A DNA stretch of 64,000 nucleotides from positions 1-64,000 of the forward strand of contig CAJNOI010000208.1 in assembly GCA_905250115.1 (NCBI GenBank), in the 5' to 3' direction. The DNA comes from Adineta steineri. Lineage: Eukaryota > Rotifera > Eurotatoria > Adinetida > Adinetidae. The position numbers were made by a program, and so were the translations under genes. Shown here piece after piece: positions 48,351 through 60,168 of the stretch (the stretch's first letter is position 1; the number at the start of each line of letters is the position of its first letter). The notes under the pieces are model-generated. The model worked only from the letters and a program-made list of their open reading frames with translations, did not search any database and had not been told where the DNA came from.

Positions 48351-49328
48351 CTATTTAGCAGAGGAATTTTGTGAAGATAGAACAAGAGAACGATGTTCCT
48401 GTGACAAGTCTATTAACACCTGCATTTCTTCACTCTGCGTTTTAAGTGCCTCTTGTAATTGTTTTATTATTGCATCTTGTAACTGTGTTTGTTGTTCTTG
48501 TTTTTCGGTAATATCTTCAAGCTGTTGAACAGATGCATTTTTCTCTTGAATCTGTTGTTCTTGTTCCTGTATAATGGCTTTCAAGCGATTTATTTCACTT
48601 TGCATTTGTGTTGAATCAGATGCATTAGAAATTGGCACAACCAGCTGAGCATTCAAATTAGTTTGTTTTTGTTCAATGAGAAGTTGAAGCTTTTTCTTTT
48701 CTCCATATGTAATAGAACAATTTTTATAATCATCTTCATTAAAATTCACTAAATCAGCGCCAGAGACGCGTTCATTTTTCAATCGTTCTGCTAATGATTT
48801 CGAGTTCAAGTCAAGTCGAAGCAAATATTCGTACAACTCATCAATTGATAACTTGTCAAGCGTTTTAATGGATGACACCATTTTGGTTCGAACATCATTT
48901 GAAGATAGATTCGACAACATTTCTACAACAATAAGAAAATAATGTATTAACTGACTGAAATTGTTTTGAGGGACATGAAAAATAGAGAAGAAGAATCTTC
49001 CTCCCCAAAATGTATACTGCTGGCTTTTGTCACTCACTTGATAAATATGTTGTTTGAAGTGAATCCATCTGATCTATATGTTGTTTGGCAAGCGAATTGG
49101 TATCACCTGTCGATGATAATTCAATTCGTAACATATAATGCGATGGTGAATGATTTAAAGTTTGTTTTCTATTATTGTAACATATGAGACACAGATTATA
49201 GTTCGGACATATTTGACATTCATAACGAGCATTTGAAAAGTCAAATGTATTGCAACCATTGCAGCGAATATCTTCAGAAGAAAAAATAGAAAATTTATTT
49301 TCTTCAAAATAATAATCGATGCATCTTA
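48351..49328 (-). CDS. ZZ zinc-finger, SAM-like domain and coiled-coil protein
   Basis: Two exons join in phase 1: about 49328-49048 and about 48922-48351. The first encodes a ZZ-type zinc finger: IRCNGCNTFDFSNARYECQI, CPNYNLCLIC, then H-x3-H in NHSPSHYM, with the Cys-x2-Cys pairs and two His in place. The second has a SAM-like helical domain (LDKLSIDELYEYLLRLDLNS, LVNFNEDDYKNC) and a long Gln/Glu-rich coiled coil (LKAIIQEQEQQIQEKNASVQ, KQEQQTQLQDAIIKQLQEAL). ZZ fingers bind protein termini or SUMO; with SAM and coiled coil this suggests a scaffold or ubiquitin-pathway adaptor, but no catalytic domain is seen. The 5' end is incomplete: an acceptor near 49330 implies another exon upstream that I could not place. 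Confidence 0.75.
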
Positions 49329-49339
49329 CTGGAAGATTT

Positions 49340-50721
49340 CAGCATGACACTATAGATGAGTGATGATAACCGGGTTTGTTCGATTTATACTGAAATAAAT
49401 AGACACTGTATATTATCGTTTTCGAAACAAAGATGAAAACTCGATGCAATACTCGCTTTCAATGTGACTAATAATGCACAGCGAATCGAACGAGTAAATA
49501 ATATGATCCAAAACGAAAAATATCGTGTTCTTTCGGTCTGTACGGAGACGATTTCAGCGTCAAAAAGAAAAAAAACCTTCAAAGTTATTATCACCGTTTC
49601 ACCCGACAAAAAGAATAGTTCTTTTTTTTTATCGTTCTCTTGCCCAAAGAAAAGGTTGTCTTATTTACCTAAGAAAAAAGAACTGATCGGAGTCTGACGC
49701 ATAATGCGTCCTTGAATAAATATTCAAGTGAGAGGAAACGATATTTTCGCCTCAAGCCCTTTCATATCCACAAGATGGTAAGGGTGTAAGACTCACATTC
49801 TCATTTCAAAAGATGTTTATCGAGTCGGTTTATTCTGATTGCAGTATCTGGTTAAATTTCTGCTATCATAAGACAAGAACTTGGATGGGGACAATATATT
49901 GACGACAAAGTAGAAAGATTAAAAAAAATATATAATGGAATGAGATTCATCTTTGAAGAAGAATTTTTCTAGCGTTTGCACTTCCTCATTTTGTCTGATT
50001 AATATCAATTTAGTTCTTTTTTACCAATCATCATCAACAAAATATTAATATATCTACTCTCATTTTATGTCAACAAAAAAATCTTATATAACTATATTTT
50101 CTCTTTTTAATTCTCTCGAAGTTAACTTATATCTGAACACCTAGACTGAATTTCTAACAACAAGCACAACCGGTTAATCACAGTATAAGAGTCTTGGTTT
50201 TAGAAAAAATAATAAAGACTTATAGAGACTAGCGGAGAGAATAAAACATAGTAGAAGTGATTGGTGAGTCTTTGAGAGGAATCATAAGTCGCGAGATGAG
50301 ATTTTCAAACATTCAACTTATTACTTCAGCCTCTTTATTTCTAAATACTTTTTGTCGTTCTCTTAAAATGCATTTTTGAATTAAAAACTATGTATTATAA
50401 TGAAAGATAAGCAGATGTCGCTATACTTCATTGTGTATCTGATAATGTTCTCTCTAGTAAAATATTGTAAACAAGATGAATGTGTTATATTTTACTTCTT
50501 CTTTTCATGTGAATCAGATTACAACACATTAAAAAAAATTCTGTTGTCATGATGACTAATTCGGTGAATTACTCTTGCCTATGAATATAAACTGCGTCAT
50601 TGTTTTGCGTGTAATACAACGCGCTTGATTTTGTTCTCTTTCACCATACACGTTATTCATATAAATATTTTTGTCATTTACCATTCGGGTTGATTTTTTT
50701 TGCACTTCGGAAGCGAAAGAA
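49340..50721. other. Intergenic region between divergent genes
   Basis: Contains a short foldback at 49766-49815. Open frames at 49385-49697 overlap on opposite strands and have no recognisable content. Confidence 0.45.
49766..49815. repeat. Short foldback, copy 7
   Basis: ACAAGATGGTAAGGGTGTAA faces TCACATTCTCATTTCAAAAG; degenerate arms but with the family terminus CAAGATG. Confidence 0.45.
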
Positions 50722-52165
50722 ATGTCTTCAACGAATGACTATACTACTGCCACAGACTTGACTTTGCAGCAAGCTCTCGATGCTCAAACAGACATGGATA
50801 AACTTACAAAATGTGCCATGGATATGCGAAATACACGCATCGATCCTTGTGAAAGTACATCGGATATACCACCAATATTCGTCATTATCTTAGTCCATAA
50901 TAATCAGAATTATGATGCCTAGTGAGTTGTCTGAAGAAGTCTCTTTGAGAAATATAAAAATTCATTTGTCATGACTTTTCTTATAGTGTGAATACTCGTG
51001 TTACTGTTGGTGATATCTTTCGTCAAATGGTTCAACTAAAGCTTCTTCAAGCAGCAGATGCTGAAACGTATTATTTCATGATCGAAGAGAAAACTCAAGT
51101 ATCACTCGATCTACCTCAAACTTTAGTCAATGCAACTGATGGCTCTCGTTTTCTGATCCAACCCAAACCGACATCATTAGTTCCGACAGAAACAATTTTC
51201 ATTAAAACGATGACTGGGAAGGTAATAGACATTAAGGTCTGTTTGAAAACAGATGCTATCGCTATGGTCAAGGAACGCATACAAACCAAAGAAGGAATTC
51301 CATCAGATCAGCAGCAACTTATTTTCAACGGTAAACAACTCGAAGATAATCGCACCTTGGCAGATTATAGTATTGTAAGTGAAAGTTATATGTACTTGGT
51401 CTTACGATTGCGTAAACCGGTCATTCGAATGAGATCGATCAATAATCAAGTAATTCGTCATGTTAATGTCTCTGTTGAGCTTGATCCAAACGTGTGGATC
51501 TTCTCAAGTCTGTATCCGAAACCATCAGTCACGGATAGCAGAAATTATATTCAATGGAATAATATGAATGTCCATCCAGATGGAAGAATTATTTTCGAAA
51601 AAAACGAGGAAGACAGACGACTACGCAGTCGATTCTATCCATCCGTTGATGATGAAACGGAATATCGAATGCTGTTTTGGGAAGCTCTGACACTCACTTC
51701 ATCGCCTAACTTCCTTCAAGAGAAGAATCTTTGTGTTCCACGTCATGAATTCAGTAGAATCTTGAATTATCTTCTGAAGAAAATGACTTTATCAACGGAA
51801 GATCGGGATGTAAGTATACAGTGAGCGCCCAACATACAAACTCATGTTGATCGTTTGACTTTTTTTAGGATTTGATAACCTATGTACTTCCTCAACTGGA
51901 TGAAATTGATCCAGAATGTAAACGAGGCAAAGTCGTCTTTCATTTTGTGTCTCCTAGCATATATTCACAGTCGGTGCAGTTATCAATTCGTCCTTTACCT
52001 CAACAATTATTGCGCATTTTTCTTGTTTTCGGTTTCGGAAACGAAAATGACGAAATCTCTACGTTAAATCAGTTGGAAAGCGAAATTGAAAAAGTCTCTA
52101 TGATCGAAAGCTTATCAAATAGTGGATTAATCGTACATGAATGGGGTTCGATGTTTATCTATTGA
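50722..52165 (+). CDS. Ubiquitin-like protein with internal ubiquitin fold and C-terminal domain
   Basis: Exons 50722-50921, 50987-51809 and 51869-52165 encode 439 residues. Start chosen at the first ATG. A diverged N-terminal ubiquitin-like region ([20 protein letters not shown]) precedes a clear ubiquitin fold at about residues 150-225: [60 protein letters not shown]. The Leu-Ile-Phe patch and Lys48 (GKQLED) are kept; Lys63 is lost (IVSES). The end is RLRKP instead of RLRGG, so it cannot be released or conjugated like ubiquitin. The C-terminal half ([40 protein letters not shown]) carries a W/LFWEA motif I associate with an uncharacterised domain found next to ubiquitin in fungi and protists. 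Function unknown. Confidence 0.85.
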
Positions 52166-52913
52166 CATATATATTTTTATATTAAGTATGTATTTTTTCT
52201 TGTTGATGTTAAATTCTTTATGTTGTTTCCCCTTCATAAAGTTTGATAAATCCTTTCCTGTAAAATATTTTGATTTTTGTAATGTTTTGACAATCGATTA
52301 AAACTCATCACTATGAACTCGAAGTTCTCAAGAATTAACACTTAGTATTATTAATATAGTAAATTTCCGATTCGTTAGTGGATATTTAGCCATTACTAAC
52401 AGTTAATCAGTGACTCTAAACGTACAACTATCATTAACGTAAATGATATTAATATTTTGCTAATAAAAATATTTAAGTATGTAATTGTGATTAATAATCG
52501 TCACACGTCATAAATAATCTAATGTTTTTTTTCTATTAAGTAAAAATAGTGCGGATATAATTAGAAGAATCTCATGTTGCTGTCTAGTTAAACTAGCGCT
52601 ATTTTCTAGAAAAAGTTTCAAGCCGTAAAAACGTAGCTTCTACATATGAATATAGTTGTTAAAATAAACTCTGAGTTTGATCTGTCAATTATTTTAGTCA
52701 TTACACGTCTATAGTTAGATGTAACCATATCTGTGTGTTTGTCTCGTTGGTCTAGGGTAAAATGAATTGATATACCGACGAATGTCATTTGTTCATATGA
52801 ATTCAACGATTAATTTCCATTGAATACTTTTCAGTATGATTCGATCAATATAAAAACATATACTTGAGTGTCTTTTTCGATTATTCATTGTTTTCAATAT
52901 ATACGCATTTTCA
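52166..52913. other. Intergenic region between convergent genes
   Basis: AT-rich 3' flanks of two genes; the open frame 52618-52806 has no recognisable content. Confidence 0.5.
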
Positions 52914-53897
52914 TCATTGTCGATTAAAAAGACGTTTGATTAGTTTTTTAAACTCATCTCGATACAATTTGGAGCTCGACGTATAGATATAAAAGGATGA
53001 TACGTAGTTAATAAATATGATCAGACGAACAAACGAATAGAGAGTAAGAAAACTATTATCATTATCGACCAGAAGCGATACTAAATTGATAAGACTAAAT
53101 GGAAGTGTTAAGACACAATCGATCATTGCTTGACAAATAAGCATCACTTGCATTTGATTAAGTGGACGACGCTTTCGACGAATCATAGTGTTCATAGGTA
53201 ATATAGTTACTAATTGAATTGTTGTAGGTGCTGTACGATGTCGTCGTTGCATTGAATTCAAAATTATACCGATACTAAAGAATGCCATGAAAAATGGAGG
53301 AACTATTGAGTATGTAATTAATTGTAATAATAAGATAGGAACACTATAATAGTCATTAACTGAACAAAAGGGTGGTGGTGGTGTGTAATCTGTAGTAAAT
53401 GTCACAAAAATATGTGAATATAATAAACAACAAACAACGATGATAACTGGTACTAATCGTCTTGCTACATAGATACTGGCAAATTTTCGCCGATTGGCTT
53501 GTACACAACTAGCTGCCCATCGATCAGCATTAGCGAGTATGATACAAAATCGTGGTACGGTTAAAGCAACATAGTATAAATAGGAGACCAATCGACAAGA
53601 TAATAATGAATACGATGTTAGATCAAGATTGAAACCATCTGCAAAAATTCGAAAAGGAATAATAAAAATAGTGACAGACAGATCACCGATGGATCCACAA
53701 AGTAAATAGACAGAACTTGACGTTCGAGATAAAGCTGAACGAATGAAAAGAAAAATATTCAGAGTATTTCCAACTATACCAAAGAGAAAATAGATAAACA
53801 ATAAAATACAATGTATTATCTGACTCGTAGTTGATAAGTAAGTGAAAGAATCATCCACATCAGAAGTATCATTAGTAGTATTTAATAATACGTCCAT
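52914..53897 (-). CDS. Rhodopsin-like 7TM receptor
   Basis: 327 residues, single exon, ATG at 53897. Extracellular N-terminus with N-glycosylation sequons (NTT, NDT), then seven helices: TM1 with GNTLNIFLF (Gly-Asn kept), TM2 LLCGSIGDLSVTIFIIPF (Asp kept), TM3 YYVALTVPRFCIILANADRW with ADRW in place of DRY, TM4 VPVIIVVCCLLYSHIF, TM5 SVPILLLQLITYSIVPPFFM, TM6 QAMIDCVLTLPFSLINLVSL, TM7 IIFINYVSSFYIYTSSSKLY with no NPxxY. The cytoplasmic tail is short and basic. A Cys in TM3 start (LLSCRL) and one in the second loop (PFCSVN) give the usual disulphide. It resembles the FMRFamide/peptide-like receptors that are expanded in rotifers; ligand unknown. Confidence 0.88.
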   Translation of the reverse strand: MDVLLNTTNDTSDVDDSFTYLSTTSQIIHCILLFIYFLFGIVGNTLNIFLFIRSALSRTSSSVYLLCGSIGDLSVTIFIIPFRIFADGFNLDLTSYSLLSCRLVSYLYYVALTVPRFCIILANADRWAASCVQANRRKFASIYVARRLVPVIIVVCCLLYSHIFVTFTTDYTPPPPFCSVNDYYSVPILLLQLITYSIVPPFFMAFFSIGIILNSMQRRHRTAPTTIQLVTILPMNTMIRRKRRPLNQMQVMLICQAMIDCVLTLPFSLINLVSLLVDNDNSFLTLYSFVRLIIFINYVSSFYIYTSSSKLYRDEFKKLIKRLFNRQ

Positions 53898-56800
53898 TTT
53901 TCACCAATAAACAAAGAACAGATGTTTTTGATTTCCCTTGACAGATCTAGAATGAATCGAAAAACATTTCAAATACAATAATACAATCTCAACAACGTCT
54001 GTTAGATTATCATATGCAACGATCATAACTAGGACTCGACATGCTCACATTTAATTCGCAGCTGATTAACTGTTCAAACAGTTATTTTTTTCATATGAAC
54101 GCAGTTCGTGAACCAGAACTGTGTCTAACCCTAATCATAACATTTGATATGTGCTGATAGAATATTTTTATTTTGTCTTTTTCCAAATGCTATTTTTAGA
54201 TGTATGAATGCGCAGTTATTAAAATGAGAATGAAGGCAAAGGAAAATCCTTCATGGTGAAGAGTAAGAAATAATAATTTCTGCTTTCACTGCTATATGAA
54301 TAAGCATCATAGATTAGACACTTTTCTGTATCTTCTCGTTCTCTTTGTATTGGCTAAAACCTTTTGAAAAGGTCGTTTAATTGAAGGTACATGTTGTCTG
54401 TGGAGAGAAGATTATTTGGTAATGAGAAAAAATAGATGTGGTAGATGCGTAATCACAAATATAGACTACAGACATGAGATTTTTTTCTTTAATTTAGATA
54501 AAAGAATGTTTTTGATAAGCTTTAAATTTCTTACTAGAACTTCAATATGTGGCAGGCGATAACAGAATCTAATTCAGTTTGTACTAAAATTTAAATTGTA
54601 AAAATGAACCAAGTGGATATTGCTGATATATATGCAATATCTTATAAATTTAAGTTGCAAATTGTAGAGATAATTATTATCTATGATATAAAAGTATTTT
54701 AGATTTACATAAAACAAAATGTTACCGCTGTGCGGGACGTGCAAAACCTGGACTTTTTAATTATGATGAAAATAAATATCTTGTTTTCTCTCTTTTAAAT
54801 TGAATCTGCATGAAATTATTTGTTACCATCGATATAAAGATTTTGGATGATCTGTTTACGTTGCGAATATAATCTTTAAACGATATCTACTATATTTCTC
54901 AAGCCGAATCTAGAAGTTTTTGTTAGTAGTCCTCCATCGCATTGCAAGCGATAGTTTTACGCTTAGAGTCAAACTTCCTTTGAATGCGTCTATCTTTATA
55001 TCAAATTATATTATGTCCCTACTTCTCATTACCGACAGGAAGCAATGCTATTTTTAACTCACAGAATGACTTCTAATTTTATTTGAAAAAACATGATTTT
55101 AAAAAAAGCAGACAGTATACCTTATGACGAAATTACTCAGTTATTGCACATTTTTATTTCATCAGATATCAATACTGTTTTCAAATACCATTGCAAAAAG
55201 TAAATGTGTCTGCTAGAAATCAAATCCAGGTTGCTCGACTAACGATTAAATGCTCTTGTCTATTATTTAGAAAGATAGACGTTATAAAAATATACGATAT
55301 TTTTCTATTACTGTTATTTGCTACTATTTCAGCGAAACTAAGTTACGCAAGAAATCATTATATTATGTCTTGAAAGTTGATTTAACATCGTGACACATTC
55401 TTATGTTTCAATCCATCTTCATACTACAGGATCTGAGAGCTGAAAAACGAAACGGTGCATGAATAGTGAATATAAATCCTATTGAATCGATTTAAATCTT
55501 ATTTTCAAAATTTCTTAGCAAAGATAAAAAGTCATACAATTAATTAATTAGAATCAGAATTTATGTAACAAAGTTCACTCTAATTAATGCAGGTTGCTAG
55601 TCGAGATGATAAGAAGAAGTTTCTAATATGATTAAAATAAGAAAGTAATGACTTCTATAGATAGATCGATAGCTGCAAAACAAAACAGTGTATGAATAGA
55701 AGACATAAATCCTTCTAAATCGGTCTCAATTCTATTTTTGAAATTTCTCAATAAATACAACGAAGTAATTAATTAGTTAATTAAACATAATATATAACAT
55801 GAAAGTCAACTTTCATTGGATAATTGTAACTCACTCGGCGGTCTGATAGAAAAAAAAGAGAAAAATCATTAACGAAACTTACCTTAAAGGATTCTCTAAA
55901 TATAGATAAATGATAAAGTAGTCGCTGATATGTATACATCAGTATCTGCATAAGAAAACGTTGAACGATTAGTGGATATGAATTATGTTGACAATTTTTG
56001 TCTAAATTGCTAGCTAAGGGACGTTAACAAATAATGTCAGAAAGTGATGATTATTTAATGAGAGAATTATTTAGGCTATAGATACATCAATACAAACTTT
56101 TCCTAAAATAGTGGCTTTATAGCCCGCAGAAATATAAAAGAAATATGGAATGTGAAGAAAACTTACCTTACATTGATTTTACAATGATAGAAAATAATAG
56201 AGAGATTGTTGTACACACAGTCTGACGCGTACGAATGAAACAGTTCGTAACCCAAAGACATAAATTTTATTTCAATGTGTATATCTCGTAATACTTGTCA
56301 TATGTGATATCTTTTACGTTTTTATAGATGTTTAATACATATTTCTTATATAAATATTGCTTGTTCTGCTGCTTAATGTTTTGTAGTCAAAGAGTAAACT
56401 AGAATGAACTATTCGACAGTAGAAATAGAACATATAGATAGACAATATGTTGCTATCTGCGGCTTCTCCCTTTTCATTTTCTTTTCTCTCTCTCTAAGAA
56501 GCAGCTCGTAGCTAACAAGTGACATTCCCTCATTCCTTTCATCTTCTATTTTCTTCGCTCTCTCCATCAACGTAAATAATCTATTTCATTAGAGAAAAAA
56601 TACATATTCACATATCCTGTAGTCATCATTATGTGAAGAGGAAAAAAATGAGATTCACTAGCATATAACAAGTTCTACATGATTGCGAAAAGAAACACAA
56701 TAGACGATAATAACTGAATAAAAAATTACATAGACTTTATTTGAGAAAAAATCGTCTTTTAACATACAGAAATATTTCAAAAAAATAAAGATCAGACTGT

Positions 56801-57012
56801 CTTCATTATCTCTGGTAAAAGACAGCTGAAGTATAAATAGGAGTACTGGGTACGAGTAGCTGCTCTTTCTATTCACGCCTCGCACCTTGAGAGGTTACTT
56901 TTCCACATGAATACCTCCTCCCGCAGGTCAACATTACTTTCTATTTAAAAATTATAAGAGTTTCTTCCACCTGTTTGTTTTTTTAAATTTCGACAGTAGT
57001 ATCGGTTAATAT
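53898..57012. other. Gene-free AT-rich region
   Basis: About 3.1 kb without a supported gene. Two passages share blocks: GCTGAAAAACGAAACGGTGCA (near 55440) and GCTGCAAAACAAAACAGTGTA (near 55672), each followed by TGAATAG...ATAAATCCT, then AAATCG and AAATTTCT: an ancient local duplication about 230 bp apart. Confidence 0.5.
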
Positions 57013-57243
57013 GATTCCACATTGGAACATTACAATATGTCGCTCAAAATCTGCAAGAAGTCTCTTCCGCTTGGACACTCCAACAATGCATGGATACTGA
57101 AAAATATAGGATTATTGCATGAGAATAGAGTGACTTATCACAAGCGGCTAATATTTATCGTTGCGCATTTGTCTTCTACACTTCTCGATGTTGTTGAAAT
57201 TGAACAACTCGTTCAGCGTGTCACATCTCAAATCATGAAGTAG
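57013..57243 (+). pseudogene. TPR-repeat (kinesin-light-chain-like) relic
   Basis: EHYNMSLKICKKSLPLGHSN and AWILKNIGLLHENR are two halves of TPR repeats in the kinesin-light-chain style (YxxALxIxxKSLPxxHxxxA..NNIGxxxxxxG). The next repeat is out of frame (AANIYRCAFVFYTS in another frame). No start exon or further repeats are seen, so this is a fragment of one of the large TPR families. Confidence 0.5.
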
Positions 57244-57949
57244 AGGTGGATTTTGTGAAACAGTTTTAATTTGTACATTTAAAGTGCTACGAAAAACTGG
57301 GCTTTCAATAATTTGACTTGTAGTATCGTTATTTGCTTTCATATCATATTTCTTTTTTTCTGAGTAAAAGTTTTATTTTGTGTATTTTAACACAAATTAT
57401 TTGGTGTTTATTATCTTGAGGATGTATAGATGAAAATAGGTGTAAATATGTTTCACACATCCATTCTTATCGTAAACATACTAAAAATATTTGTTTTCAT
57501 TTATTGTAATCAGTCTCTGTAAGTTCACAATATTAAGGAAGAAGGAGAATAACAAGGAACGAAATAGAAAATGCATCTATTCACAACACCAATTAACAGA
57601 ATAATGTTATAAAATAGAAAGCGAAAGAAGAATAGAAAACAAGTGCAGACAATAATTACATATTATAAATATTATAAAGAAACGAAATAGTAGAGAGAAA
57701 ATCAAGACAAAAAATGAACAATAAGACATAAGCATGATTATGGTGAAATATACGTACTGCTCTTTCTATTCCTTTATGTTACCTTCTTCTGATTCTTTCT
57801 TAGTTTATAAAATTCTTTTGTTAAATGTAATATGTTGTTTTATTTTATTTGAATTTTGACTTTTGTTATATTATATTTTTAGTATATTCAGTTTCTTAAA
57901 GTTAAATTTATCGTTCTTGTTGATTTATTATTTCTAATTCTTAATTAAT

Positions 57950-57990
57950 GTTATGGTGTGAGTGAGGGTGTGAGCGTTGGTATGATCGAG
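57950..57990. repeat. GTGTGAG half-foldback
   Basis: TGGTGTGAGTGAGGGTGTGA resembles one arm of the short foldback family; no clear second arm. It lies just downstream of the NHL gene. Confidence 0.4.
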
Positions 57991-58102
57991 ACAGTGATAT
58001 GATTGTTATCAAAATCGGAAATTCAAATAATGAATGTTTTTAAAAGAGTATTTATTTAAAGTCAGTCATAATTCATTCTTGTCGATTGAAAATATGTTCA
58101 AA

Positions 58103-59584
58103 TTATAAGATAAAGCGTTGAACCCGATGATTTGCTTGGTCGGCAACATAAATATAAGTCTCATTAGGATCGAGAGCGACACCTGCTGGTGTATTCAATT
58201 GATTCAGGCCGGCTCCAGCTGATCCGCTAATACCGACTACTGTAACACCTTGAGTGTCTCCCACTGCAAAACGTTGTATACGATGGTTGTTCGTATCAGC
58301 AACATAAATGGCGCCCGTCTTCTTCGATACATACACTCCGAACGGACTATCCAATTGATTTGCTGTCGAACCCGCTCCGTTTCCACCTGCGACTGTTATT
58401 CCTGCTGTCAGTGGTGCACTGCCGTTCTTTGGTAATTTCCATTTTTGTATACGATGATTGTTGCAGTCGGCAATGTAGAGATATGTGCCGTTAGCATCAA
58501 GATCTGTCTGCATGGGATAAGAAAGAGTCTGATTATCTGAACCATACGTTCCAGTCCCAGCAACAACTATCTCATAGGTGCCATTCCGTGACCAGCGAGT
58601 GACTTGACTATTGTAATAATCTGATACATAAATTTGACCCTGTGCGTCAAGCTGAACCCCACTGACATAATAGGGATTCCACAAAGTTGGATCGCTGACA
58701 ATTGTTTTTCCGACAGTCACGTTTGCGACCCAGAGTTGTATACGGTTATTAATAAAATCTGCGACATAGACGCTTCTATTGAGTGGATCGACATAAATGT
58801 CTAAAGCTTGATCGAATTGCGTTGGACCGGTACCTGACGTTCCGTCACCAGCTACGGTATGGCCTATAAGAGAGCCGGGAAAAAAATGTTGCACACGATT
58901 GCCGTTCCTCTCTAGAACGTATAANNNNNNNNNNNNNNNNNNNNNNNNNNNNNNNNNNNNNNNNNNNNNNNNNNNNNNNNNNNNNNNNNNNNNNNNNNNN
59001 NNNNNNNNNNNNNNNNNNNNNNNNACTTTGTCTTGAAACTTTGCATAGCAATGGGCCTTAAAGAGAACAGTATATTATCCAGGTCGAATATACTTTTTTT
59101 TCGGTGCATTCCAGTGAAATTTCTATGCTTTTCTGCAGTATTCGCTATCTGTAATCATTGTTCTGAGTATATAGGTTCTGTCAAAAACGTTTTTGTTATA
59201 ACCGTATCATAGAATAGGAATATATTTGAGTTCAATAAAATAAGTCGATTGTCAATTACCTGCGGTCGTATTCTGTGTTGGTGGTTTCTTTATGAATATA
59301 AATGTTGAGTTAAGATTCATATTCATTGTTGATGGTGTTGAATAGTTGGCAAATAAAACACAAGTTTTATTACTTTTGTAGCAATTCAATCCTACATACG
59401 ATGATGATACATTTGAAAAAAATGCATAGCAAATACATTCTGAGCATGTATTTCTGTATGTGATAACAGTAATAGTATCGTTAGAAACATATGTTGCGTT
59501 GTAAATATAACCAATACGTGTTGTACAATCGATCATGACAAAATTCGCAGCAACAACAAACAGCATGAAAACTAATCTCACCAT
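58103..59584 (-). CDS. NHL-repeat beta-propeller secreted protein, broken by an assembly gap
   Basis: The C-terminal piece (58924-58103) contains successive NHL blades: YVLERNGNRVQHF, YVADFINNRIQLW, YVSDYYNSQVTRW, YIADCNNHRIQKW, YVADTNNHRIQRF and YVADQANHRVQRF, each after a G-x-G-x-x-x-x-x-L loop. The frame runs straight into the N gap. Beyond it, 59584-59260 encodes a signal peptide (VRLVFMLFVVAANFVM) and a Cys-bearing segment (NTCSECICYAFF, VGLNCYKSNKTCVLF), ending at a GT donor (phase 1). Such an N-terminus before NHL propellers is common in rotifer secreted NHL proteins, so I treat both as one gene; the middle exon is missing. NHL propellers bind proteins or ligands; the partner is unknown. 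Confidence 0.7.
58925..59024. other. Assembly gap of 100 Ns
   Basis: Exactly 100 undetermined bases, the usual placeholder for a scaffold join of unknown size. It interrupts the NHL gene. Confidence 0.98.
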
Positions 59585-60168
59585 TTTTTTTGTTAAATAA
59601 AAGCTCAAGTCGTTAAATACTCAGTTTTTTCTTCGACCAAATGAAAGAAAATATATTTGTAGATCATTTTATATCTTTTTTAATGCATTCTCAAGTGTAC
59701 TCTAGAAGAACTGTGCATTATACTTCCATACAGTTAAATATATTTTTAAAGGTCACCTTATCTTGTTCTAATTATATCGGCAAAAGAATTTTTTGAATAT
59801 TCTTATTGATTCTTTTTATAAAAATGTGTGTATCATTTGTTATTGCTAATGTTTATATACTTAGTTGTTATTTCAAAGATTGATAATGTAAAATGGAAGT
59901 GTATTTTTATACTCTACTTCCAGTTGCCGTATAGAAAACTCTCATAAAAAAAATAAAGTAGAATAATAACAATTTTAGAGAAGAAAATATAAAAGCTATC
60001 TAAAGTGGTATAATTGCACATATAAGTTTAGTATCAACTAATTTAATTGTATACAGAGTTTTTTTATTTCCATAGCGTATCTGAGAATTTATACGAGTTA
60101 CCCAACTCGTTTGTCATCGTATTTGTGTCAACTTGTCCTAGATGAAGAAAAGAACAATACTCTAATAA

